A DNA stretch of 64,000 nucleotides from assembly GCA_024234675.1 (NCBI GenBank), contig JACKNU010000007.1:56734-120733 (forward strand), read 5' to 3'. Source of the DNA: Pseudomonadales bacterium (GTDB lineage: Bacteria > Pseudomonadota > Gammaproteobacteria > Pseudomonadales > Halieaceae). The notes beneath the pieces were generated by a model that was not told where the DNA came from, did no database searches, and was given only the letters and a program-made list of their open reading frames with translations. The translations under genes and the position numbers were made by a program. Position 1 is the stretch's first letter. Each line of letters opens with the position of its first letter. This document shows positions 38,068 to 47,776 of the stretch, in pieces.

Positions 38068-38259
38068 TTAATTACCCGCCTTTTCATTTAGTACGGTTTT
38101 GACACGCGCGATATCACGCTGGGTCTGCTGCAGCAGGTGAGTCTGCCCGAGCTGACCAGTGGATTTCTGCATGCGCAGCTTGAACTGCTCCTCACGCAGG
38201 GTAAGCAGTGTCTTGTTCAGCTCTTCGCTGGACTTGTCGCGCAATTCACTCGCTTTCAT
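38068..38259 (-). CDS. rpmC: 50S ribosomal protein L29
   Basis: The product is 63 residues (MKASELRDKSSEELNKTLL). The ATG at 38259 shares one base with the rplP stop (TGATG), so translation is coupled; an overlapping GTG one codon earlier is ignored. L29 lies at the peptide exit. Confidence 0.96.
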   Translation of the reverse strand: MKASELRDKSSEELNKTLLTLREEQFKLRMQKSTGQLGQTHLLQQTQRDIARVKTVLNEKAGN

Positions 38260-38672
38260 CACATCACCGACCGTTTTACAAATGTTGTGGCCAACGGAAT
38301 CTTGGCGGCGGCCAGCGCGAAGGCTTCGCGGGCCAGCTCTTCGGAGACGCCCTGTACTTCGTACAGCACCTTGCCGGGCTGAACCTGGGCCACCCAGTAT
38401 TCCACGTTACCCTTACCTTTACCCTGACGCACTTCCAGCGGCTTGCCGGTGATAGGCTTGTCAGGGAAAACCCGAATCCATATCTTGCCGCCGCGCTTGA
38501 TGTGGCGCGTCATGGCGCGTCGAGCTGCCTCGATCTGCCTGGCAGTCAGGCGTCCACGGCCGATAGCCTTGAGGCCATACTCGCCGAAACTGACTTTGCT
38601 GCCGCGCTGGGCCAGGCCGCGGTTGCGGCCCTTCATCGCCTTGCGGAATTTTGTACGCTTTGGTTGAAGCAT
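38259..38672 (-). CDS. rplP: 50S ribosomal protein L16
   Basis: The product is 137 residues (MLQPKRTKFRKAMKGRNRG). Its GKGKGNVEYWVAQVQPGKVLYE segment contacts tRNA in the A and P sites. It lies between rpsC and rpmC and overlaps the latter by one base. Confidence 0.97.
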   Translation of the reverse strand: MLQPKRTKFRKAMKGRNRGLAQRGSKVSFGEYGLKAIGRGRLTARQIEAARRAMTRHIKRGGKIWIRVFPDKPITGKPLEVRQGKGKGNVEYWVAQVQPGKVLYEVQGVSEELAREAFALAAAKIPLATTFVKRSVM

Positions 38673-38683
38673 CTGCCTAACCC

Positions 38684-39355
38684 TTAATTAGTTGCTGTCT
38701 TCTTGGCGCCATCGCCGGCACTTTCATTGCCGATAATCTCGCCCTTGAATATCCAAACCTTCACACCCAGGATGCCGTAGGTGGTCACCGCCTCGTAGGT
38801 GGCGTAATCGATATCTGCGCGCAGGGTGTGCAGCGGCACACGGCCTTCGCGATACCACTCGGTGCGCGCGATCTCAGCGCCGCCGAGGCGTCCGCCGATT
38901 TGCACTTTCACACCCTCTGCGCCCTGGCGCATGGCGTTCTGGACCACGCGCTTCATGGCGCGACGGAACATCACCCGGCGCTCCAGTTGCTGGGCAACGT
39001 TCTGCGCTACCAGCTTGGCGTCCAGGTCAGGCTTGCGGATCTCCTCGATGTTGATGTGCACGGGCACACCCATCTTCTCGGTCAGGGTTTTGCGCAGTGC
39101 ATCCACGTCCTCGCCCTTCTTGCCGATGACGATACCGGGGCGGGCGGTGTGAATGGTGATGCGCGCGGTCTGTGCCGGACGCTCGATGACCACACGGCTG
39201 ACCGAGGCATTCTCAAGCGTCTTCTCGATGAAGGCGCGCGCCTCCAGGTCAGTAATCAACTGCTTGGAGTAATTCTTGCTGTCGGCGTACCAGATCGAGG
39301 TGTGATCCTTGACGATACCTAACCGAATGCCTACCGGATTTACTTTCTGACCCAT
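38684..39355 (-). CDS. rpsC: 30S ribosomal protein S3
   Basis: The product is 223 residues. It carries the KH domain (ITIHTARPGIVIGKKGEDVD) and the S3 C-terminal domain (GRLGGAEIARTEWYREGRVP). It forms part of the mRNA entry helicase. Confidence 0.97.
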   Translation of the reverse strand: MGQKVNPVGIRLGIVKDHTSIWYADSKNYSKQLITDLEARAFIEKTLENASVSRVVIERPAQTARITIHTARPGIVIGKKGEDVDALRKTLTEKMGVPVHINIEEIRKPDLDAKLVAQNVAQQLERRVMFRRAMKRVVQNAMRQGAEGVKVQIGGRLGGAEIARTEWYREGRVPLHTLRADIDYATYEAVTTYGILGVKVWIFKGEIIGNESAGDGAKKTATN

Positions 39356-39372
39356 GTGGTCTTCTCCTGAAT

Positions 39373-39711
39373 TTAAGCTTCGCCGTCTGCTACTTTTACG
39401 GTGATGTGGCAGCTGCGCTTGAAAATGCGATCAGCGCGACCCTTTGCCCGGGGGCGCAGGCGCTTCATGGTCATCCCCTCGTCCACGAAGATGCTGGAGA
39501 CCTTGAGCTCGTCCACGTCCGCACCCTCGTTGTTCTCGGCGTTGGCTATCGCGGAGTCCAGTACCTTCTTGACGATATGTGCCGCCTTCTTGGTGCTGAA
39601 TTCCAGCAGGTTCAACGCCTCTTCAACGGGCATGCCACGCACCTGGTCGGCGACCAGCCGTGCTTTCTGCGCCGATATCCGCGCACCTTTCAATTTTGCT
39701 GCAACTTCCAT
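39373..39711 (-). CDS. rplV: 50S ribosomal protein L22
   Basis: The product is 112 residues. The hairpin-loop region MTMKRLRPRAKGRADRIFKR, which lines the exit tunnel and is where macrolide-resistance changes occur, looks wild type. It follows rpsS after 28 bases. Confidence 0.97.
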   Translation of the reverse strand: MEVAAKLKGARISAQKARLVADQVRGMPVEEALNLLEFSTKKAAHIVKKVLDSAIANAENNEGADVDELKVSSIFVDEGMTMKRLRPRAKGRADRIFKRSCHITVKVADGEA

Positions 39712-39739
39712 TTTCTAAACCTCGCTACAGGCTGCGCTA

Positions 39740-40015
39740 CTAGCGCTTGGCCTTCTTGTCCACGATATGGCCCTTGAAGGTGCGGGTGGCCGCAAATTCA
39801 CCCAGCTTGTGGCCAACCATGTCCTCGTTCACCAGCACGGGAACATGCTGGCGTCCGTTGTGCACGGCGATTGTCAGGCCGACCATATCGGGCGATACCA
39901 TCGAGCGGCGCGACCAGGTCTTGATCGGGCGACGATCATTGCTCTCAACTGCTGCTTCAACTTTCTTCATCAAGTGAAGGTCAATGAAAGGACCTTTCTT
40001 CAGTGAACGCGGCAC
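39740..40015 (-). CDS. rpsS: 30S ribosomal protein S19
   Basis: The product is 91 residues (MPRSLKKGPFIDLHLMKKVE), with the conserved GHKLGEFAATRTFKGH. It sits in the 30S head, encoded between rplB and rplV. Confidence 0.97.
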   Translation of the reverse strand: MPRSLKKGPFIDLHLMKKVEAAVESNDRRPIKTWSRRSMVSPDMVGLTIAVHNGRQHVPVLVNEDMVGHKLGEFAATRTFKGHIVDKKAKR

Positions 40016-40055
40016 AATGTCTTCCTCTAATCTCTGGGGTCTTTAATGACCGAAC

Positions 40056-40883
40056 TTACTTCTTACCACGACGGCGTACGATCAACTTGTTGGTACGCTT
40101 GTTCTTGCGGGTCTTGTAACCCTTGGTGGGAGTACCCCAGGGGCTGACCGGGTGACGACCACCGGAAGTACGTCCCTCACCACCACCATGCGGGTGGTCG
40201 ACCGGGTTCATCGCAACACCGCGAACGGTGGGGCGCACGCCGCGCCAGCGCGCAGCACCGGCCTTGCCCAGCTTGCGCAGGCTGTGCTCGGAGTTGGAAA
40301 CCTCTCCCAGGGTAGCGCGGCAGTCGGACAGCACCTTGCGCATCTCGCCGGAGCGCAGCCGCAGGGTGGCGTACTGGCCTTCACGGGCCACCAGCTGCAC
40401 GGATGCGCCGGCGGAACGGGCGAGCTGGGCGCCCTTGCCGGGCTTCAGCTCGATGCCGTGGATAACCGAACCGACCGGAATATTGCGCAGCGGCAGGCAG
40501 TTGCCGGCCTTGATGGGCGCGGCTGAGCCAGACTGCAGCACGTCGCCGGCGGCAACGCCCTTGGGGGCGATGATGTAGCGGCGCTCGCCGTCTGCGAACA
40601 GCAGCAGGGCGATATGGGCGGTGCGATTGGGGTCGTACTCAATTCGCTCGACCTTGGCCGGAATGCCGTCCTTGGTGCGCTTGAAATCGATCACCCGGTA
40701 ATGCTGCTTGTGGCCACCACCGATATGACGGGTGGTGATCCGGCCGTTGTTGTTGCGGCCGCCATTCCTGGTCTGGTTCTCCAGCAGGGGCTTGTAGGGC
40801 GCGCCCTTGTGCAGGTCGTCGCTGCTTATCCGGACGACGTGGCGACGACCGGGGGACGTGGGCTTGCTACTTAAAACTGCCAT
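40056..40883 (-). CDS. rplB: 50S ribosomal protein L2
   Basis: The product is 275 residues. The C-terminal PTVRGVAMNPVDHPHGGGEG holds the conserved histidine important for peptidyl-transferase function. The basic end KNKRTNKLIVRRRGKK is typical. Confidence 0.97.
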   Translation of the reverse strand: MAVLSSKPTSPGRRHVVRISSDDLHKGAPYKPLLENQTRNGGRNNNGRITTRHIGGGHKQHYRVIDFKRTKDGIPAKVERIEYDPNRTAHIALLLFADGERRYIIAPKGVAAGDVLQSGSAAPIKAGNCLPLRNIPVGSVIHGIELKPGKGAQLARSAGASVQLVAREGQYATLRLRSGEMRKVLSDCRATLGEVSNSEHSLRKLGKAGAARWRGVRPTVRGVAMNPVDHPHGGGEGRTSGGRHPVSPWGTPTKGYKTRKNKRTNKLIVRRRGKK

Positions 40884-40896
40884 CTCAACCTACTCC

Positions 40897-41193
40897 TTAT
40901 TCAACCGCGGCAAAGTCGATGTCCTGACCCTGCGCCAGCCGCACGTACGCCTTCTTCCAGGTCGGCTTGGTGCTGAAGCCGTAGCGGTTGCGCTTCACCT
41001 TGCCCTTGACGCGCAGGGTGGAAACGTTTTCCACTTTGACCTTGAACAGCTGCTCGACCGACTTCCTGATCTCGGCCTTGGTGGCGTTCAGCGCCACCTT
41101 GAACACGTACTGGTTATTGGTATCGGCGACCACGGCCGCCTTTTCGGAAACGTGCGGACCTTCCAGCACTTGAAAAATGCGCTCCTGGTTCAT
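40897..41193 (-). CDS. rplW: 50S ribosomal protein L23
   Basis: The product is 98 residues (MNQERIFQVLEGPHVSEKAA). L23 is the docking site for trigger factor and SRP at the exit port. Its ATG overlaps the rplD stop by 4 bases. Confidence 0.97.
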   Translation of the reverse strand: MNQERIFQVLEGPHVSEKAAVVADTNNQYVFKVALNATKAEIRKSVEQLFKVKVENVSTLRVKGKVKRNRYGFSTKPTWKKAYVRLAQGQDIDFAAVE

Positions 41194-41807
41194 CCCAGCA
41201 TCTCCTCAAACTTCTTCACCGCGTCGACGGTGACAACCACCTTTTCGTGCCCGATGAGGCTGACGGGATCGATACCGTCCACATCGCGAACATCTACCTT
41301 GTGCAGGTTGCGCGCCGCCAGGTACAGGTTCTCACCCACCTCGGCAGACACGATCAGCACATTGTCGAGACCGTAATCGCCCAGCTGCTTGACCAGCAAT
41401 TTGGTCTTGGGCGCTTCCAGTTCCAGGCTCTCCACCACCACCAGCCGGTCCTGGCGAGCCAGCTCCGACATGATGGAACGCAGGGCCGCGCGGTACATCT
41501 TGCGATTGACCTTCTGGCTGTGATCCTGCGGCCGGGCCGCAAAGGTCACGCCCCCGCTGCGCCAGATGGGGGAGCGAATGGTTCCCGCACGGGCGCGGCC
41601 AGTGCCTTTCTGGCGCCACGGCTTCTTGCCGCCGCCGCGCACATCCGAGCGCGTCTTCTGGGCACGGGTGCCCTGCCGCGCGCCGGCCATGTATGCGGTG
41701 ACAACCTGGTGAACCAGGTCCTCGTTGTATTCGCGTGCGAAGGCAACGTCCGAGACCGACACCGTGCCGGCCTCGCTGTTACCAGGCTTCAATACACTCA
41801 ATTCCAC
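41190..41807 (-). CDS. rplD: 50S ribosomal protein L4
   Basis: The product is 205 residues from a GTG start at 41807. The extended loop (GGGKKPWRQKGTGRARAGTI) reaches the exit tunnel. In E. coli L4 represses the S10 operon by attenuation and translation in the leader; a leader hairpin exists here as well. Confidence 0.96.
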   Translation of the reverse strand: MELSVLKPGNSEAGTVSVSDVAFAREYNEDLVHQVVTAYMAGARQGTRAQKTRSDVRGGGKKPWRQKGTGRARAGTIRSPIWRSGGVTFAARPQDHSQKVNRKMYRAALRSIMSELARQDRLVVVESLELEAPKTKLLVKQLGDYGLDNVLIVSAEVGENLYLAARNLHKVDVRDVDGIDPVSLIGHEKVVVTVDAVKKFEEMLG

Positions 41808-41825
41808 GTTAGAGACCCCCTAACC

Positions 41826-42461
41826 TTAAGCCTTGACCGTGGGACGCACGATAACGTCTCCACCGGGTGCGCCTGGCACAGCGCCCTTGATAAGCAGCAA
41901 GTTGCGCTCGACATCCACGCGGACTATTTCCAGCCCCTGGGTGGTCACATTCCTGGCGCCCATGTGGCCCGCCATTTTCTTGCCCTTGAATACCCGGCCA
42001 GGTGACTGGTTCTGGCCGATGGAGCCCGGCGCGCGGTGCGACAGCGAGTTACCGTGAGTGGCGTCCTGCATCTTGAAGTTCCAGCGCTTGACACCGCCCT
42101 GGAAGCCCTTGCCCTTGGACTTGCCGGCCACATCGACGATCTGGCCGACCTGGAAGCGCTCAACGGTCAGCTCGGAGCCCACTTCAGGCGCCTCATCGGA
42201 CTGCTCGAGACGGAACTCCCACAAACCGGTACCGGCTTCGACGCCAGCCTTGGCGAAATGACCCGCCAGGGATTTGTTTACTCGTGAGGCCTTGCGGCTG
42301 CCCGCAGTGACCTGGATTGCCCGATAGCCATCGCTATCGAGTTCTTTGATCTGAGTAACACGGTTTGGAGAAATCTCCACTACGGTCACTGGAATGGATA
42401 CGCCGTCTTCGGTAAAAACGCGAGTCATACCGGACTTACGGCCGACTAAGCCAATAGCCAT
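41826..42461 (-). CDS. rplC: 50S ribosomal protein L3
   Basis: The product is 211 residues. It includes GKGFQGGVKRWNFKMQDATH and the glutamine (GSIGQNQSPGRVFKGKKM) usually methylated by PrmB. A 118-base gap separates it from rpsJ; that gap can form a CGCCCC/GGGGCG hairpin and holds no gene. Confidence 0.97.
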   Translation of the reverse strand: MAIGLVGRKSGMTRVFTEDGVSIPVTVVEISPNRVTQIKELDSDGYRAIQVTAGSRKASRVNKSLAGHFAKAGVEAGTGLWEFRLEQSDEAPEVGSELTVERFQVGQIVDVAGKSKGKGFQGGVKRWNFKMQDATHGNSLSHRAPGSIGQNQSPGRVFKGKKMAGHMGARNVTTQGLEIVRVDVERNLLLIKGAVPGAPGGDVIVRPTVKA

Positions 42462-42579
42462 TTTGCTAACCTCTCAGTGTACGGGGCTATACCCTCTATG
42501 GCCGCCCCACAGGTTGAACGCAGCGGGGCGTTACACACCCACGGCTACTACCGCGGGCAGGTCTTGCTACAAATTGTAG

Positions 42580-42891
42580 TTAACCAAGACTGATCTGTAC
42601 TTCTACACCTGCTGCCAGGTCTAACTTCATCAGGGCGTCCACGGTTTTCTCCGTGGGCTCCACGATGTCCAGCAGACGCTTGTGAGTACGAATTTCGTAC
42701 TGGTCACGAGCATCCTTATTCACGTGCGGGGATATCAGCACGGTAAAACGCTCCTTCCGGGTGGGAAGGGGGATCGGGCCCTTGACCTGGGCGCCGGTGC
42801 GGCGCGCGGTCTCGACGATCTCCTGGGTAGACGAATCTATCAGGCGATGGTCAAAAGCCTTGAGGCGAATTCGAATGCGTTGACTCTGCAT
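42580..42891 (-). CDS. rpsJ: 30S ribosomal protein S10 (NusE)
   Basis: The product is 103 residues, exactly the E. coli length, from the ATG at 42891 (MQSQRIRIRLKAFDHRLID); an upstream start five codons earlier is ignored. S10 also acts as NusE in antitermination with NusB and links to NusG. It is the first gene of the S10 cluster, with a promoter 60-90 bases upstream. Confidence 0.97.
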   Translation of the reverse strand: MQSQRIRIRLKAFDHRLIDSSTQEIVETARRTGAQVKGPIPLPTRKERFTVLISPHVNKDARDQYEIRTHKRLLDIVEPTEKTVDALMKLDLAAGVEVQISLG

Positions 42892-42911
42892 CTTGCCTAA
42901 CTCCAATCAAT

Positions 42912-42939
42912 AAAAAACCAGGAACCCGCTACGGAGTCC
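42912..42939 (-). promoter_or_regulatory. Hairpin with U tract in the S10 operon leader
   Basis: On the minus strand GGACTCCG and CGGGTTCC pair (one mismatch, one G-U) across a TAG loop. TGG and then six T residues follow, about 20 bases before the rpsJ start. It resembles a compact attenuator; in E. coli the equivalent leader is 172 bases and regulated by L4. Confidence 0.5.
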
Positions 42940-42958
42940 CCCGAAAAATGGAACGCGA

Positions 42959-42987
42959 ATTCTAAAGACGGCCCCCTTGAGTGTCAA
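42959..42987 (-). promoter_or_regulatory. Promoter of the S10 operon (rpsJ)
   Basis: On the minus strand TTGACA (42987-42982), 17 bases, TAGAAT (42964-42959): a near-consensus sigma-70 promoter. The start would be near 42952, giving a leader of about 61 bases. Confidence 0.8.
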
Positions 42988-43072
42988 GCGGGGTCTCGAA
43001 TATATTTTTCGGGATTTATTACCGGGACTTCACCGGGGCCGGCCGGTTATCCGGGGCCCCGATGGGGGCGGC

Positions 43073-43387
43073 CTACTCGGCGCAGTTCACGCAGCGGGTG
43101 GCCTCGGGCACGACTTTCAGCCGCGCCTCGCCTATTTCCTTGCCGCAACTCTCGCAAAGCCCGTAGCTACCCTCGTCGATACGCTCAATGGCCGCCCGGA
43201 TATCGCGGATCGACTGGGCCGTCTCATTGCCTATGGCATCGACAACCTCATCGTTCTCGCGCTCCTGGGCCTGTTCGGCGGAATCGCCGGAGTGCTCCCG
43301 GGTGACGTCCCTCTTGATGCTGGCCAGCCGGTCCAGCATCTGGGCCAGGCGCTGCTCGAGGTCCGCCCTCAGTTGTTGGTAGGCCAC
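43073..43387 (-). CDS. DksA/TraR-type zinc-finger protein
   Basis: The product is 104 residues from a GTG start. A helical N-terminus is followed by the C4 zinc finger CESC-17-CVNC at the C-terminus, the signature of the DksA/TraR family. It is shorter than DksA (151 residues), more like the small YbiI/TraR relatives. In that family the acidic coiled-coil tip enters the polymerase secondary channel; whether this short form does is unknown. It follows ydcH after 3 bases and lies just upstream of the S10 promoter. Confidence 0.8.
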   Translation of the reverse strand: MAYQQLRADLEQRLAQMLDRLASIKRDVTREHSGDSAEQAQERENDEVVDAIGNETAQSIRDIRAAIERIDEGSYGLCESCGKEIGEARLKVVPEATRCVNCAE

Positions 43388-43390
43388 CTG

Positions 43391-43636
43391 TCAGGCCGCC
43401 GTGGAGGTCAGCATGCGGTACAGCTCGTCCTTGAGGTGCACACGGCGCATCTTAGCCTCTTCCTCGGTATGGGTCGCTACCGGGGTAACCTCGTTTTCCA
43501 TGTTCTCGATCTCGCTGGTCAGCTCGTGATAGGCATCGAACAGGCGACGAAAATGGGCATCGTTCATTTTCAGTTCGTGGATGCGATCGCGCAGTTCGGG
43601 GAACTCGTGGATCAGGTCGTGATGCTCAACAGACAT
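43391..43636 (-). CDS. DUF465 / YdcH-like small protein
   Basis: The product is 81 residues, highly charged and helical (LIHEFPELRDRIHELKMNDAHF; HLKDELYRMLTS). This is the DUF465 family (E. coli YdcH), of unknown function. It is the first gene of a two-gene unit with the zinc-finger gene; about 180 bases upstream contain no gene. Confidence 0.85.
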   Translation of the reverse strand: MSVEHHDLIHEFPELRDRIHELKMNDAHFRRLFDAYHELTSEIENMENEVTPVATHTEEEAKMRRVHLKDELYRMLTSTAA

Positions 43637-43819
43637 GGCTTTTCCTATACTTAACAGGTTTATGGATATCGTATTAACAGCTTACCGGGTATGCCCGGGG
43701 AGACCATGATGTAGGTCAGGGTCCAGCGTGATGCGCGCATATTAAGGGCTTGACGGATTTTGTTCCAGCTCTGAATATGGCTGCAAGTCGATCACGGCCC
43801 AACTTCGAGGACCCGCGCA

Positions 43820-44218
43820 ATGACCCGCACCGAAAACACCCACTCCCTGCTTATGGGCTACCTGTTATGGATATTCGGCTTCATGGGCGCCCACCGCTTC
43901 TACTACGGCAAGCAGATCTCGGGCGTGATCTGGTTCTGCACCCTGGGCCTGCTTTTCGTGGGCTGGATTATAGACCTGTTCCTGATCCCCTCCATGGAGC
44001 GCGAGGCCGAGCGGCGCTTCATCCCCGGCCCCATCGACTACAACATCACCTGGATCCTGCTGACCTTCCTGGGTTTCCTGGGCATCCACCGCTTTTATAT
44101 GGGCAAGTTCATTACCGGGATTATCTACCTCTGTACCGGCGGTCTATTTTTTATCGGCGTGCTGTATGACTTCCTGACCCTGAACGAGCAGTTGTCGGAT
44201 GTGAACAGCGGTTATTGA
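43820..44218 (+). CDS. TM2-domain membrane protein
   Basis: The product is 132 residues with two TM2 modules. Each has a GFxGxHRFYxGK sequence (GFMGAHRFYYGK and GFLGIHRFYMGK) followed by a membrane hairpin; the first half ends LFLIPSMERE. The function of TM2 proteins in bacteria is unknown. It is the only plus-strand gene in the 29-62 kb block and is codon-typical. GAGG lies 9 bases before the ATG. Confidence 0.85.
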   Translation: MTRTENTHSLLMGYLLWIFGFMGAHRFYYGKQISGVIWFCTLGLLFVGWIIDLFLIPSMEREAERRFIPGPIDYNITWILLTFLGFLGIHRFYMGKFITGIIYLCTGGLFFIGVLYDFLTLNEQLSDVNSGY

Positions 44219-44227
44219 GGGTACCCC

Positions 44228-44326
44228 GGGCCGAATGAATTCGGCCCTACATATTCTTTACCCCGTGGGGCCGCATGAATTCGGCCCTACATATTCTTTA
44301 CCCCGTGGGGTCGAATTCATTCGACC
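44228..44326. repeat. Cluster of three REP-type palindromes with a 40-bp tandem duplication
   Basis: Two copies in minus orientation (44229-44250 and 44269-44290) and one in plus orientation (44309-44326) share the GGYCGAATTCATTCGRCC core. The block 44231-44270 is directly repeated at 44271-44310 with one change (CCGAATGAAT to CCGCATGAAT). The cluster fills the gap between the TM2 gene and the tufA terminator. Confidence 0.78.
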
Positions 44327-44356
44327 AAAAAAAACCCGGCTGATGCCGGGTTTTTT
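44327..44356 (-). terminator. Terminator of the str operon (after tufA)
   Basis: On the minus strand AACCCGGC-ATCA-GCCGGGTT is followed by eight T residues, starting about 17 bases after the tufA stop. The right-hand side has six T residues, so it could also stop transcription of the TM2 gene. Confidence 0.9.
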
Positions 44357-44372
44357 CCTGACGCGGACAGGC

Positions 44373-45596
<1,224 letters not shown>

Positions 45597-45628
45597 TTTC
45601 AATCACCTCTTGATGGGATAGCTAACAG

Positions 45629-47740
45629 TTATTTGGTCTGGTTCTTGGATACGATCTCGTCAGCGACGTTCTTCGGCGCTTCCATGTACTTGGCAAACTC
45701 CATGGTGTAGGTCGCGCGCCCCTGGGTGGCTGAACGCAGGTCGGTCGAATATCCGAACATTTCCGCCAGGGGCACTTCCGCATCGATGACCTTGCCCATG
45801 GCATTTTCGTTCATGCCCAGAATCAGGCCGCGACGACGGTTGAGGTCGCCTACCACATCGCCCATGTTCTCTTCGGGTGTTACCACCTCGACCTTCATGA
45901 TGGGTTCCAGCAGCACCGCACCGCCTTCCTGGGCCAGCTTCTTGGTGGCCATGGAAGCGGCGATCTTGAACGCCATTTCGTTGGAGTCCACGTCGTGGAA
46001 GGAGCCGTCGAACAGGGTCGCCTTCAGGCCCAGCAGCGGATAACCGGCCAGTACACCGTTCTTCATCTGCTCCTCGATACCCTTCTGCACGGCCGGGACG
46101 TATTCCCGGGGTACCGTGCCGCCCACGATCTCATTGACGAATTCCAGGCCGTCGGCGCCGGCATCCTCGGAGGGCTCGAAGCGAACCCAGACGTGACCGT
46201 ACTGGCCGCGCCCGCCGGACTGGCGCACGAACTTGCCTTCGATTTCGGCGGTATTGCGGATCGCCTCGCGGTAGGCCACCTGGGGCTTACCGATATTGGC
46301 CTCTACGCTGAACTCGCGACGCATGCGGTCGACGATGATGTCCAGGTGCAGTTCGCCCATACCCGAGATGATGGTCTGGCCAGTCTCCTCGTCGGTCTTG
46401 ACCCGGAAAGAGGGGTCTTCCTGGGCCAGCTTGCCCAGGGCGATCCCCATTTTTTCCTGGTCGGGCTTGGACTTGGGCTCCACCGCCACCGAGATCACGG
46501 GCTCGGGGAACTCCATGCGCTCCAGCACGATGGGCTTGTCTATATCGCACAGGGTGTCACCGGTGGTGACGTCCTTAAGACCCACCGCCGCGGCGATATC
46601 ACCGGCCAGTACTTCCTTGATCTCCTCGCGGCTGTTGGCGTGCATCTGCACCATACGGCCGACCCGCTCTTTCTTTTCCTTGACCGAGTTGTAGACCCCG
46701 GTGCCGCTCTCCAGCTTGCCGGAGTACACCCGGAAGAAGGTCAGCGTACCCACGAAGGGGTCGGTGGCGATCTTGAACGCCAGCGCCGCGAAGGGCGCGT
46801 TGTCGTCGGCCTCGCGGGTCGCGGGGGTATGATCCGCATCCAGCAGGGTACCTTCGATGGCTTTCACCTCGGTGGGTGAGGGCATGTACTCGATGACCGC
46901 GTCCAGCATGGCCTGTACGCCCTTGTTCTTGAAAGCGGAGCCGCCCAACACGGGCACGATCTCGTTGGCCAGGGTGCGCTGGCGAATACCCTGCTTGATT
47001 TCCGCCTCAGTCAGCTCGCCGCCCTCGAGGTACTTGTCCATGAGCTCGTCGTTGGCTTCCGCGGCGGCCTCGATCATGGCCTCGCGCATCTCGGCCACCA
47101 CATCGACCATGTCACCCGGTACCTCGGCGTACTCGAAGGTCATGCCCTGGTCGGCCTCATTCCAGAGGATGGCCTTGTTCTTGACCAGGTCGATGACGCC
47201 CTTGAAGTCCTCTTCGGAACCAATGGTCATCTGCAGGGGCACGGGTACCGCGCCCAGGCGGTCCTTCAACTGGCCCACGACGCGACGGAAGTCGGCGCCG
47301 GCGCGGTCCATCTTGTTGACGAAGACCATGCGCGGTACTTCGTACTTGTTGGCCTGGCGCCATACGGTTTCGGTCTGGGGCTGTACGCCGGAGGTGCCGC
47401 ACAGCACCACCACCGCGCCATCCAGCACCCGCAGGGAACGCTCCACCTCGATGGTGAAGTCCACGTGTCCGGGGGTGTCGATGATGTTGATGCGGTGATC
47501 GTCGAACTGCGCGTCCATGCCCTTCCAGAAGCAGGTGGTGGCGGCGGAGGTAATGGTAATGCCGCGCTCCTGTTCCTGTTCCATCCAGTCCATGGTTGCC
47601 GCGCCGTCGTGTACCTCACCGATCTTGTGAGACAGTCCGGTGTAGAAAAGAACGCGCTCGGTGGTGGTGGTTTTACCCGCGTCCACATGGGCGCAAATAC
47701 CGATATTGCGATACCGGCTGATAGGAGTCTTACGTGCCAC
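45629..47740 (-). CDS. fusA: Elongation factor G
   Basis: The product is 703 residues from a GTG start. It drives translocation. G1 is AHVDAGKTTTTER near residue 17, followed by DTPGHVDF and NKMDRAGADF; domains II-V follow at full length. It lies between rpsG (36 bases upstream) and tufA (32 bases downstream). Confidence 0.98.
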   Translation of the reverse strand: MARKTPISRYRNIGICAHVDAGKTTTTERVLFYTGLSHKIGEVHDGAATMDWMEQEQERGITITSAATTCFWKGMDAQFDDHRINIIDTPGHVDFTIEVERSLRVLDGAVVVLCGTSGVQPQTETVWRQANKYEVPRMVFVNKMDRAGADFRRVVGQLKDRLGAVPVPLQMTIGSEEDFKGVIDLVKNKAILWNEADQGMTFEYAEVPGDMVDVVAEMREAMIEAAAEANDELMDKYLEGGELTEAEIKQGIRQRTLANEIVPVLGGSAFKNKGVQAMLDAVIEYMPSPTEVKAIEGTLLDADHTPATREADDNAPFAALAFKIATDPFVGTLTFFRVYSGKLESGTGVYNSVKEKKERVGRMVQMHANSREEIKEVLAGDIAAAVGLKDVTTGDTLCDIDKPIVLERMEFPEPVISVAVEPKSKPDQEKMGIALGKLAQEDPSFRVKTDEETGQTIISGMGELHLDIIVDRMRREFSVEANIGKPQVAYREAIRNTAEIEGKFVRQSGGRGQYGHVWVRFEPSEDAGADGLEFVNEIVGGTVPREYVPAVQKGIEEQMKNGVLAGYPLLGLKATLFDGSFHDVDSNEMAFKIAASMATKKLAQEGGAVLLEPIMKVEVVTPEENMGDVVGDLNRRRGLILGMNENAMGKVIDAEVPLAEMFGYSTDLRSATQGRATYTMEFAKYMEAPKNVADEIVSKNQTK

Positions 47741-47776
47741 GATTAATTCCCCAATGACAGGTTGCTTGGCAACGGA

